Source: Pseudomonadota bacterium (lineage in GTDB: Bacteria; Pseudomonadota; Gammaproteobacteria; Steroidobacterales; Steroidobacteraceae). Taken from it: a stretch of DNA of 64,000 nucleotides. The notes under the pieces are model-generated. The model saw nothing but the letters and a program-made list of their open reading frames with translations. It was not told the DNA's origin and did no database searches. This document shows positions 52,458-60,609 of the stretch, in pieces. The position numbers were made by a program, and so were the translations under genes. Location: positions 105,739-169,738 of the forward strand of contig JAFEDS010000029.1 of the NCBI GenBank assembly GCA_018241505.1. Direction: 5' to 3'. Numbering within the stretch: the stretch's first letter is position 1; every line of letters begins with the position of its first letter.

Positions 52458-53276
52458 CTAACGCAACGCCGAGCGGGGTGTCGGCGCGAGCTCCAGCACC
52501 TGGGCCGGCCGCTCTTCAAACTGCTGAAGCCGCGGGGCAATGTCATGAACCCACTCGTTGCTTGCCGTCGCGCGCCCCATAGCGGCGCGAAACGCCCCAA
52601 TGTCCGCCGCTCGCGTAAACCAAACGAAGACGTTCTCGGTTTGGCGGACAGGCAAGCGTGGAAAGTTATTCGGTGTGCGCTCGGGCACAAACGCCCCAAT
52701 GACAGGCACACCGGCGCCTTCCAGTTGCGGCCGTACGTGTTCGAGAAAATATCCGGCGAACTCCTGCGCCGGATCCTTCCAAAGATAATGGATGTTCACG
52801 ACGAACATACCCGCGGGACCTGCAGACGCGCCGATCGCTGCGCGTGGCTTCGAGTATTTATTGTTGAAGTCGAGTCCCGCCGCGGCCGGACGCAATAGCA
52901 GGACGTTGTCGTTATCGTCCAACAGCGCGTTGGCTTCGTTTCGATGGGCCTTCCACACAGGGCCGAAATAGAATGCGCTCAATGCGCGCTCACGCATATC
53001 CATATCGGCGAACTCCCGGATCCACGTGAAGCGATCCGGGTCATGCTGGTCCCGGAACTGCCCGACGAGTCGCGCGCCGACCACCTCCTGGCTCTCAACG
53101 AACTCCCGTTCGAACAGAGCGATCATCGCATCCCGCTTGCCGGGCAGAATCTTGTACTGCCGCAGCTCCACCACCGGTGCCGGGGCCTCGGGGGCGCAAT
53201 TTTCCGCGTGCGCCCCGGTAGCCCAAAAGCCCGTGACCGCCATGACTGCGAATAAAGGCATGCGCGCTTTGTACAT
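52458..53276 (-). CDS. Secreted double-NIPSNAP domain protein
   Basis: The 272-residue protein has a signal peptide (MPLFAVMAVTGFWATGAHA). Two ferredoxin-like NIPSNAP domains follow: VVELRQYKILPGKRDAMIALFEREFVE...VGQFRDQHDPDRFTWIREF, then VNIHYLWKDPAQEFAGYFLEHVRPQLEGAG...VFVWFTRAADIGAF. NIPSNAP proteins bind small ligands and some act as dioxygenase-like or oxidoreductase partners; function here is unknown. The ATG follows AGGGGG. It is divergent from a TetR gene. Confidence 0.83.
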   Translation of the reverse strand: MYKARMPLFAVMAVTGFWATGAHAENCAPEAPAPVVELRQYKILPGKRDAMIALFEREFVESQEVVGARLVGQFRDQHDPDRFTWIREFADMDMRERALSAFYFGPVWKAHRNEANALLDDNDNVLLLRPAAAGLDFNNKYSKPRAAIGASAGPAGMFVVNIHYLWKDPAQEFAGYFLEHVRPQLEGAGVPVIGAFVPERTPNNFPRLPVRQTENVFVWFTRAADIGAFRAAMGRATASNEWVHDIAPRLQQFEERPAQVLELAPTPRSALR

Positions 53277-53301
53277 GTGTCCCCCTGTCGTTCCGGTAAT
53301 T

Positions 53302-53319
53302 ACAGGATGGTCATCCTGT
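53302..53319. promoter_or_regulatory. TetR-type operator, copy 1 (ACAGGATG-GT-CATCCTGT)
   Basis: Perfect inverted repeat with 8-base arms between the divergent NIPSNAP and TetR genes. Copy 2 begins 31 bases further on, so two dimers could bind on the same helix face. Confidence 0.75.
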
Positions 53320-53332
53320 TTTGTCAACCGGA

Positions 53333-53350
53333 AAAGGATGACTGTCCTGT
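53333..53350. promoter_or_regulatory. TetR-type operator, copy 2 (AAAGGATGACTGTCCTGT)
   Basis: Partial inverted repeat that matches copy 1 at most positions (AGGATG on the left, TCCTGT on the right). It ends 13 bases before the regulator's predicted start codon, so autorepression is likely. Confidence 0.65.
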
Positions 53351-53363
53351 TTCCTGCGATAAA

Positions 53364-53990
53364 ATGCCCGGCATGCGCAAGCGAGTCGCCAAGGCAAGAA
53401 TCAATGACCCGCAGGGCCTGCGCAATCGCGTGCTGGATGTCGCTGCAGTCTCGTTTCAGCGGCACGGGTACTCGGGCACCAGCATCCAGGACATCGTGCG
53501 CGAGGCCAACACTTCGGGCGGCGCGCTGGCACATCACTTTCCCACCAAGAAGGAAATTGCCCTGGCGGTCATTGCCGAACGAGTGGGCGCCGAAATCGGC
53601 TCAACCTGGGTGCAAAAGGTCGAAGCCGCCGCGAGCGTTTCCGAGGGTATCGTGCAGGTATTCGAGGACGTCATCAGCCAGCTCGACCGTGCAGCCCATG
53701 TCACCGGATGTCCGTTGAACAATCTGGCGCTGGAGCTTTCACTCGCCGACAAGGACTTCCGAGGCGCGATCGCACATGAGTACGACGTGTGGCGTAGAGC
53801 GATCGAACGTCGAATACGCGCCGAGATGAGCTCGGGCAGCGCTTCGTATGCCGGCGGCGACCCTTCAGGCTTCGCAACCTACGTGGTGGCTTTGTTCTCG
53901 GGTGCCATTACCATCGCAAAAGCAGAGCAACGAACCATTCCGCTGAAAGTCTGTCTCGCGCAATTGAAGCGGGTCATAGCGGTTAAATGA
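53364..53990 (+). CDS. TetR family transcriptional regulator
   Basis: The 208-residue protein has the N-terminal helix-turn-helix RNRVLDVAAVSFQRHGYSGTSIQDIVREANTSGGALAHHFPTKKEIALAVI and an all-helical ligand-binding domain with a TetR_C-like HVTGCPLNNLALELS motif. Start at MPGMRKRVAK; the Met three codons later is an alternative. It is the first gene of a TetR-MFS-BlaI-BlaR1 operon. Two inverted repeats precede it. It probably controls the MFS gene and the divergent NIPSNAP gene. Confidence 0.92.
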   Translation: MPGMRKRVAKARINDPQGLRNRVLDVAAVSFQRHGYSGTSIQDIVREANTSGGALAHHFPTKKEIALAVIAERVGAEIGSTWVQKVEAAASVSEGIVQVFEDVISQLDRAAHVTGCPLNNLALELSLADKDFRGAIAHEYDVWRRAIERRIRAEMSSGSASYAGGDPSGFATYVVALFSGAITIAKAEQRTIPLKVCLAQLKRVIAVK

Positions 53991-55159
53991 CACCGGCACA
54001 CCGTAAGTTGGTCACGGGCGCGACCGCCGGTTACATCAGCGACGGTTACACGCTGGGTGTAGTGGGCATCGCCCTCGCGTCCGCCCAATCCCAACTCGCC
54101 CTCACGGCCACCTGGCTCGGTGCCATAGGCTCGAGCTCCCTGGCTGGCCTGTTTGTCGGCGCACTGCTCAGCGGCTGGGGCGCCGACCGCTGGGGCCGCC
54201 GCCCCATTTTCGCCTACAACATGGTCGCGTTCGTCGGACTCAGCCTGCTGCAGCTTCGGGTCGATTCCGCCACCGCGCTGTTGGTTATCCGCTTCTTGCT
54301 CGGCCTGGTGCTCGGGACGGACTACGTTGTCTGCAAGGCGCTGCTCGCCGAATGTATTCCCCCTCTCAACCGAGGCCGCGCCTTGAGCTTGATGGGTGTT
54401 TCCTGGGCGGTGGGTTACGCGTTGGCCTACATAGTCGGCATGATGCTCGAAGGCTCCAGCCCGGACGCCTGGCGTTGGATTCTCGCCAGCAGCGCCATTC
54501 CCGCACTCATCTCCGTCCCATTACGCTTGGCGGCGCCGGAGTCGCCACTGTGGCTGACAGGTTCCGCGGCAAAAACGAGATTGCGCGAGGTGTTCACCCG
54601 CCAGCATAGAGCGGCCACCCTGGTAGCGTCCATATTGTTCTTCTGCCTGGTAGTGCCCTACTTTGCCGTCAGCACATTCATTCCCCAGGTCATGGCGGCG
54701 CTCCACGTCAACGGGAACAAGGTTGCCGGACTGATTTACATTCTCGGCCTCATGCTGGGATCGGTAGCCGGCTTCCTCGTTGTCGACTGGCTCGCGCGGC
54801 GGGTGTTTGTCATCGGCAGCTTCGCGGTCACCAGTGTCGCGCTCATTCTCTCGAGCACCCTGCCCAACGCACTGGTGGTGGTATCGTTCGCGGTGTTCTC
54901 GTGTGTTCTGTCGGCGGCTCAAGCGCAAATCTACGTCTATCTACCCGAGCTGTTCCCGACCTCGATCCGGGCATCCGGACTGGGAGTTGCCGTGGCCGTG
55001 AGCCGCCTGGGTGCCGCGGCCGGTACGTTCCTGCTGCCGCTGTGTGTGCAGCATTTCGGCGCTGGAGTAGCGCTTCACGTTTGCACGAGCACGTTGATCC
55101 TGGGCGGAATTGTTGCCTTCGGGTGGGCGCCCGAGACCCGTCGCATCCATCTTGATTGA
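53987..55159 (+). CDS. MFS transporter (sugar-porter/SV2-like)
   Basis: The 390-residue protein has 12 membrane segments with the loop-2 motif GWGADRWGRRPIFAYN, a sugar-porter-like LLGLVLGTDYVVCKALLAECIPPLNRGRALSLMG, and PELFPTSIRASGLGVAVAVSRLGAA in helix 10. This class moves organic acids, sugars or aromatic acids. Its ATG overlaps the TetR stop. It sits between a TetR and a BlaI/BlaR1 pair, so the transported compound may be both a ligand and an antibiotic-like stress. Confidence 0.9.
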   Translation: MTPAHRKLVTGATAGYISDGYTLGVVGIALASAQSQLALTATWLGAIGSSSLAGLFVGALLSGWGADRWGRRPIFAYNMVAFVGLSLLQLRVDSATALLVIRFLLGLVLGTDYVVCKALLAECIPPLNRGRALSLMGVSWAVGYALAYIVGMMLEGSSPDAWRWILASSAIPALISVPLRLAAPESPLWLTGSAAKTRLREVFTRQHRAATLVASILFFCLVVPYFAVSTFIPQVMAALHVNGNKVAGLIYILGLMLGSVAGFLVVDWLARRVFVIGSFAVTSVALILSSTLPNALVVVSFAVFSCVLSAAQAQIYVYLPELFPTSIRASGLGVAVAVSRLGAAAGTFLLPLCVQHFGAGVALHVCTSTLILGGIVAFGWAPETRRIHLD

Positions 55160-55170
55160 GGACAAATGCC

Positions 55171-55545
55171 ATGCGAATCGTTCTGGCCGACCGCGAAGCG
55201 GACTTGATGGAGGTCCTCTGGGATCATGGACCGGCGACCGTTGCTGAAGTGCGCGAGCGCCTGAAAGTCGACCTCGCCTACAACACGGTGCTGTCGATCC
55301 TCAGAACCCTGGAGAGCAAGGGTTACGTAGTGCACGAAGAGGCAGGGCGTGCACATCGCTACCAGGCCGGGATTGAGCGTGAGTCGGCGCGCCACAGCGC
55401 CCTCAAACAGCTTTCCGCCAAGCTTTTCAAGGGATCGGTTGCCCTGTTGTTGACCAGTGCCGTGGCCGACAAGGAGCTCTCCGCCGAGGAGATCAAGAAA
55501 ATCCGCAAGCTGCTGGACGAGCGTGCCAGGGGCGGCAAATCATGA
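55171..55545 (+). CDS. BlaI/MecI/CopY family repressor
   Basis: The 124-residue protein has the BlaI winged helix ADREADLMEVLWDHGPATVAEVRERLKVDLAYNTVLSILRTLESKGYVVHEEAGRAHRYQAGI and the C-terminal dimer helices KLFKGSVALLLTSAV. BlaI-type repressors are cut or released when a BlaR1 partner signals. The next gene encodes a BlaR1-like protein and overlaps as ATGA. An alternative upstream TTG start at 55156 is not favoured. Confidence 0.92.
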   Translation: MRIVLADREADLMEVLWDHGPATVAEVRERLKVDLAYNTVLSILRTLESKGYVVHEEAGRAHRYQAGIERESARHSALKQLSAKLFKGSVALLLTSAVADKELSAEEIKKIRKLLDERARGGKS

Positions 55546-57923
55546 TTGCCCACCTGATGATTTACGGTCTCGAGGTCGCGTCGCTCCTGGCAGCGGCGGC
55601 TTGGGCGATGGAACGTGTCGCCATCTGGCGCAGTCGGCCCAGACGTGTTGGCTGGGCGGCCGCCATGGTGTTGTCCGTGGCCATCCCCCTTGTTGGGGTC
55701 ATATCAGCACCGCCCATGGGCACGAGCCGGATTCGGCCACCAAGTCCCTCCCTACTGCCGACACCGGCCGGCCCGAGCGCGCACGCAATTGTGCCGGCGA
55801 GGAGATCCGCCCGGCCCGCCATGGCGCCGGCACGTGTCCCAGCGCCCCAAACTCAAACTGCGCCCCCGTTCAACTGGGAGAAGGGACTCGCGGCCGGCTG
55901 GCTGTTGACCTCGTGCGGGCTGCTGGTGGGCTTTATGTGCCTCGCCACGCGGCTGCGACTCGCAGCACGACGCTGGCGCCGCGAGAAGGTGGCAGACCAG
56001 GAGGTATGGATTACAGAGTCCCTCGGGCCCGCCGTTTATGGATTCATCGATCCCATGATTGTGTTGCCCCAGTGGCTGCTTCGAGCCAGTCACACTGAGC
56101 TTTCTGTGGCATTGGCTCATGAGAGAGCGCACCTGGCCGCTCGTGACCCCGCCCTGCTCTTGCTCGGTCTCATTGTGATAGTCATGGTGCCCTGGAACAT
56201 CCCGCTGTGGTGGCAACTGCGCCGGCTCCGATTTGCAATCGAAGTCGATTGCGATGCCCGGGTACTGCATCGAGGTCTGACACCCCGGGACTACGGCAGC
56301 GCGCTGCTCGCGATTGGTGAGCACGGCAACATCGCCCCACTTGGCGCGGTAGCGTTGACGGAACAACCGTCGCAACTCCGGCGGCGAATACAGATCATGA
56401 CCTCCGAGCCACCGAAGCGCGGCGCGGGCGCTATGTTGGGCACCGTTGCGCTGGCGGTGGCGTGCGTTGCAATCGCAGCGGCCACCCCGGCGCCTGCGTC
56501 ATTGCGTATCACGTCCATTGCAGAACTCCCTCGCAAACTTCCAATTGAAGCCGTCCACAACGATCCCCAAGTTGAAGCGCTTGTCCGTGCCACCTATCCC
56601 CACTTCTTCAGCGGCACGGGCAACACCCAACCTGTGTTGGTAACACTGTTCCTCAACCACGACGGATCGCTCTACAAGAGCATCTCGGAACCAATCGCCC
56701 CTCGGCCCTACGTTACTACTTCCTTCGCGGCATTTGACGACGCGGGCATCGACTTCGAACACCGTGGCCCCGACAAAAGACTGCGTATTCAGGGTGCATC
56801 CGGATTGCCCGTGGACGTCATAGCCTGGTATTTCCAGGCCCCGGCAGACCCCAGTCGCGATGTGGCAACGGTGCGAGCGAAGGCAAAGGCGCGCTACTCC
56901 AGCCTCCTCGACTCAACGGACACCGACAAAGTAGTCACGGCCCTGATGACGGAGGCAGGCGAGATTGACCGTGCGATCGTGGAACCTCTCAATGACCGCA
57001 GCCCCCGAAGCCTGGCGACAGCCCAACACTTCGCCGAATTGGGCCTCCCCGCCGACCGTCTCGGGCTGATGGGGGTCACACATTTGATCAAAGGCCACTT
57101 CAATGATGACCCCGACACCAGGACATTACCGATTGTGTACGCTTGGCCCCGCCGAGCGAACGAACACGGGTCGGTGTTCGAGGTTTTCAATCGCACGCTG
57201 CCCGCGGCACCGGGCGACGATCACACCGTCGACCGGCTCATTGCGGAGCGGTATTTCCCCGATCTCTACACTCACCCTGAGGAATGGCCGCGCGCCGATC
57301 CCTGGATTCTGCTGGACCCCAGCGGCAAGGTCCTGACAACCGGCCGGCGCGTGGTCAACAGCGCCGCCGATATTCAGCTCAATATCCAGTCACTGTATCC
57401 CGGCATCAAAACCGGCCGCCTGCAGCTCGTCACTTTCCAAGGCCCCCGCGGACAGCGGCCGGATCTTGCCTTTGTCTGGCTCGCTGCCGACTCCCCGGTC
57501 ACCGACCCGGCGAAAGCGGACTTCTCCAGGCAACCGGACGTGTTGATCTATGCGGACGTCAGCAACGGTGAAAAAACCTTCTACACTGAAATGCTGGCCA
57601 TGAAATTCGGTTCGACCGGTACCACCCGCTGCGCCTTGCGCAATCCGTTTGGAGTCGTGTACCTGCGCGTTACCCTCGACAAGGGTGATGCCAACGCTGC
57701 TGCTGTTCGCGTACGCTGGCAACACATGCCGCTTCCTGCGGGCGAATACATACCCGACCCCGCCGAAAACTCGTGGTCAGCCCAATCTGCCCCGATCCGC
57801 GCGGTCTACGGCGGACCCTCGGGAACCCAGCTCACGGATGCTGACGGGAAGAAATGGGATATCGTTTTGCACACGGACCGCATGACCCACTCAGCTCCGC
57901 GGCCCGCTACGGCACCGTTGTGA
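55542..57923 (+). CDS. BlaR1-like M56 peptidase with large C-terminal periplasmic domain
   Basis: The 793-residue protein has membrane helices (residues about 2-25, 35-55, 110-130, 200-225) around a cytoplasmic M56 domain with the zinc motif LAHERAHLAARDP and IEVDCDARVLHRGLTPRDYGSALLAIGEH. After a fourth anchor (about residues 292-310) a 480-residue domain follows with a TonB-C-like piece (VLVTLFLNHDGSLYKSISEPI). This C-terminal part is not the penicillin-binding sensor of BlaR1. An Ala/Pro-rich linker lies near residues 60-105. Coupled to the BlaI gene. Confidence 0.88.
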   Translation: MIAHLMIYGLEVASLLAAAAWAMERVAIWRSRPRRVGWAAAMVLSVAIPLVGVISAPPMGTSRIRPPSPSLLPTPAGPSAHAIVPARRSARPAMAPARVPAPQTQTAPPFNWEKGLAAGWLLTSCGLLVGFMCLATRLRLAARRWRREKVADQEVWITESLGPAVYGFIDPMIVLPQWLLRASHTELSVALAHERAHLAARDPALLLLGLIVIVMVPWNIPLWWQLRRLRFAIEVDCDARVLHRGLTPRDYGSALLAIGEHGNIAPLGAVALTEQPSQLRRRIQIMTSEPPKRGAGAMLGTVALAVACVAIAAATPAPASLRITSIAELPRKLPIEAVHNDPQVEALVRATYPHFFSGTGNTQPVLVTLFLNHDGSLYKSISEPIAPRPYVTTSFAAFDDAGIDFEHRGPDKRLRIQGASGLPVDVIAWYFQAPADPSRDVATVRAKAKARYSSLLDSTDTDKVVTALMTEAGEIDRAIVEPLNDRSPRSLATAQHFAELGLPADRLGLMGVTHLIKGHFNDDPDTRTLPIVYAWPRRANEHGSVFEVFNRTLPAAPGDDHTVDRLIAERYFPDLYTHPEEWPRADPWILLDPSGKVLTTGRRVVNSAADIQLNIQSLYPGIKTGRLQLVTFQGPRGQRPDLAFVWLAADSPVTDPAKADFSRQPDVLIYADVSNGEKTFYTEMLAMKFGSTGTTRCALRNPFGVVYLRVTLDKGDANAAAVRVRWQHMPLPAGEYIPDPAENSWSAQSAPIRAVYGGPSGTQLTDADGKKWDIVLHTDRMTHSAPRPATAPL

Positions 57924-59301
57924 TCGCAAAATCCCCGGTCGCAAACGGCTTGAATACAGTCACTCCGCCGTTCTGATCGCAAGGGCCGCCGGCGGCATCT
58001 CCGGGTCCTGCCGCGGACGGTCCCCGGGCCGAGCCCCAGAAATTATTGGACGCAGTTTGTACGACCTTGGGAGACGTCGGGTCGCCGTTCTGCGGTCCCG
58101 GTTGCCCCGGCGCGGCCGCCACCTTGCCGACGTTCAATATCCCACAATGCGCGGCAGGTCCCGGGTTCACCCCCGGAAAGTCACTCCCCACGCCATCTTC
58201 CAGAATCGTCATGGCCGGACGATTCCGATCGTTACCGAAGAAGTTGTTGTGATCGAACACCCGGATCTGGTCAATGGGATCGTTGTTGGTGTCGTCAAAG
58301 AGATCGGCCGAGTCCTGCACAATCATTCCAGGCCCACTGTTGCCAATGGCGGAGTTTCCCTGGAACACCGCGCCGGGAACCACGAGAAATCCGGCGTTGG
58401 TATTGGCAAATGCGGAGTTCCCCGTGATCGGACCAGTCAGCGCGAGCCGGAAACCATAGCCGTTGTGGATGGCCACGTTGTTGCTGAACGAGACGTTGCC
58501 TTCGCCCACTGCCGTACCGGTCTCGCTTTGCAACCCGACATCCGCCCAGAATCCGTTCTGCGCCCCCGTTGCAACATTGTTCTTGAATGACGCGCTGCCT
58601 GTGAAGGCATTGTCCTCGAAAGCGAATCCGGTGCCGTTGCCGCTGGCGTGGTTGCCGGTGAAAAAGACGGTCGCGGTCGCGAGGCACGACGGGTCCGGGC
58701 AGGGCCGGTCGGTAAACTGCAGGCCATTGAATGAGAACCCGGTGCCATCGCCCTGATCCACGTTGCCGGTAATGTTGATGTTCTTCTGCAGGACGGGATC
58801 TACCGCATCCTGATCCACATATACGCCGATACCGTTGCCACCCGTGATCGTGAACCCCTGACCCAGGCCGCCGAAAGTGACACCCGGGCTCGTAATTTGC
58901 ACGGTTGCGGGATAGGTCTGCGACGCTGTTCCAACAATGATGGTGGCCGAAGCGCCGTGCAGAGAGAGGACTTTCAACGACTTCGTGATGCAGATGATGC
59001 ACCCATCAGTCCCGCCCCGGCGGGGTCTGCCAACGAGTTGCGGATGCTCGTCACCCGGATGTGTGAACGAACCATCCCCACTGATGTTGCCGTAAACTCC
59101 GGCACCGACACTGATGGTGTCACCGGGCGATGCATTCTCAATTGCCTGACTGATGGATCTGCAAGGCGAGCTCGCACTGCCACAGGTTCCGCTGTCAGTT
59201 CCATCATTGGCAACGCGCCAGGTGGTCCCGGCGGCCCGGACATTGCCGGCCATCAGAGTCAGGAGGGCAGCAACCAAACACATCGATCCATGAATACGCA
59301 T
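57907..59301 (-). CDS. Secreted right-handed beta-helix (PbH1) protein
   Basis: The 464-residue protein has a signal peptide ending at GNVRA, a CGSASSPCRSISQAIENASPGDTISVGAGVYG motif typical of DUF1565/pectate-lyase-like N-termini, and repeated Asn/Gly-rich turns (FTGNHASGNGTGFAFEDNAF, FKNNVATGAQNGFWA, FSNNVAIHNGYGFRL, ITGNSAFANTNAGFLV). Such parallel beta-helices are extracellular sugar-binding or lyase-type proteins. Its last 17 bases overlap the convergent M56 gene. A related remnant lies at 47.8 kb. Confidence 0.85.
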   Translation of the reverse strand: MRIHGSMCLVAALLTLMAGNVRAAGTTWRVANDGTDSGTCGSASSPCRSISQAIENASPGDTISVGAGVYGNISGDGSFTHPGDEHPQLVGRPRRGGTDGCIICITKSLKVLSLHGASATIIVGTASQTYPATVQITSPGVTFGGLGQGFTITGGNGIGVYVDQDAVDPVLQKNINITGNVDQGDGTGFSFNGLQFTDRPCPDPSCLATATVFFTGNHASGNGTGFAFEDNAFTGSASFKNNVATGAQNGFWADVGLQSETGTAVGEGNVSFSNNVAIHNGYGFRLALTGPITGNSAFANTNAGFLVVPGAVFQGNSAIGNSGPGMIVQDSADLFDDTNNDPIDQIRVFDHNNFFGNDRNRPAMTILEDGVGSDFPGVNPGPAAHCGILNVGKVAAAPGQPGPQNGDPTSPKVVQTASNNFWGSARGPSAAGPGDAAGGPCDQNGGVTVFKPFATGDFAITTVP

Positions 59302-59405
59302 GTTTGAGCACCTCTAGTGATTATGTTTAGATTGAGGCGACGGCCACTGTACTCCCAACCTGCGGGCGCTGGGAACCCCTCCCCGCGCGCTGCCGTTCAA
59401 TTCCC

Positions 59406-60227
59406 ATGTCCCTGTCACCCCGCAAGTCGGCGGCCAAGCGTATTCGCAAGCAGTTGAAAAAGCGCATCGAGTCCGCTCTCCAGACTTCGAGCAAGAAGCA
59501 CCTGAGCGACACTGATGTGCACGAGGTCCGCAAAGCCCTGAAAAAGGCTCGCGCTTCGCTGCGGCTGCTGCGTCCCGGCCTGCGCAACTCCGACTATCGT
59601 CTGGAGAATTCGCGCCTGCGAGAAGCCGCGCGCCCGCTGGGACCCATACGCGATGCCAAGGTGCTGCCCGAGACCCTGCGCAAGCTCGCCCGGCACTATG
59701 GCACGCCGCTGCGAGCACTGAATGTGCAACTCAAACCGCAGGCCGGTTCATTCGACCTGGCTCACTCATGCCGACTCCTGCGCGAAGCCCGCGCGCACCT
59801 CGAACGCCTCGATGTCCATGACGACAACTGGAGCCTGGTAGGTCCGGCACTGAAGGAGATTTACAGACGCGGGCGCCGTGCTCTTGCCTGTGCACACGCC
59901 GCGAGCACGCCGCAGGCGTTCCATGAATGGCGCAAACAGGCCAAGTACCTGCGCTACACCTTGGAGACTCTCGAGCCACTGTGGCCCCCGGTCATCCACA
60001 CCCTGGCCGAAGAGGCACATCAGCTAACCAACTATCTCGGCGACGACCATGATCTGTCAGTGTTCTCACAGCAGCCCGCTCGGGAGGTGACACTCCATAC
60101 GATGATCGAGCATTGGCAGATCGAGCTGCGGCACGAGGCGGTGGCACTCGGTACGAAGCTCTACAAAGAAAAGCCCGCAGTGTTTACCCGGCGCTTTGGG
60201 CGATACTGGCGAGCGTGGCGCGGCTGA
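59406..60227 (+). CDS. CHAD domain protein
   Basis: The 273-residue, very basic all-helical protein shows the CHAD pattern: SDTDVHEVRKALKKARASLRLLRPGL, LREAARPLGPIRDAKVLPETL, STPQAFHEWRKQAKYLRYTLETL and LTNYLGDDHDLSVF. The conserved His/Arg/Lys residues bind polyphosphate; CHAD proteins localise to polyphosphate granules. It stands alone without the CYTH domain it is often fused to. Confidence 0.9.
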   Translation: MSLSPRKSAAKRIRKQLKKRIESALQTSSKKHLSDTDVHEVRKALKKARASLRLLRPGLRNSDYRLENSRLREAARPLGPIRDAKVLPETLRKLARHYGTPLRALNVQLKPQAGSFDLAHSCRLLREARAHLERLDVHDDNWSLVGPALKEIYRRGRRALACAHAASTPQAFHEWRKQAKYLRYTLETLEPLWPPVIHTLAEEAHQLTNYLGDDHDLSVFSQQPAREVTLHTMIEHWQIELRHEAVALGTKLYKEKPAVFTRRFGRYWRAWRG

Positions 60228-60241
60228 GGGCTGCGACGCTC

Positions 60242-60448
60242 TCACTCATTCGACGCCACATCATTCCAACTCCCCGCCGGCGGCGTATTTCGCACCGGCT
60301 CATCGACGTTGCCGCTGCGCACCCGCTTATCCTCGTCGGCGATGCCCGGCTGCGTCGTTCCCGCCTTGCGTCCGCCCGGGGAACTCTTGGACGGCAGTGG
60401 CTTCTCCGAGTCGTGCGGGATGTGCTGCTCGCGCGTATCAGGTTTCAT
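60242..60448 (-). CDS. Small hydrophilic, probably disordered protein
   Basis: The 68-residue protein reads MKPDTREQHIPHDSEKPLPS, with a charged, Pro/Gly/Ser-rich sequence and no hydrophobic segment (AGTTQPGIADEDKRVRSG...PPAGSWNDVASNE). GGAG lies about seven bases before the ATG. Similar unannotated small hydrophilic ORFs are common in stress islands of Proteobacteria. Function unknown. Confidence 0.65.
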   Translation of the reverse strand: MKPDTREQHIPHDSEKPLPSKSSPGGRKAGTTQPGIADEDKRVRSGNVDEPVRNTPPAGSWNDVASNE

Positions 60449-60609
60449 AGGAAGTCTCCAGGTTACTCCACGTTCGCGTAGCATCAATCGCGCCGCAACT
60501 CGCATGTCCGGTTCCGTCCTACACACAAAGTAGCCACAACGGACTCGCCTCGTGTTATTAACATGTGATGAAAATAGAGAGCGACACGGCTGCCGAGCTC
60601 AGGTAACAA

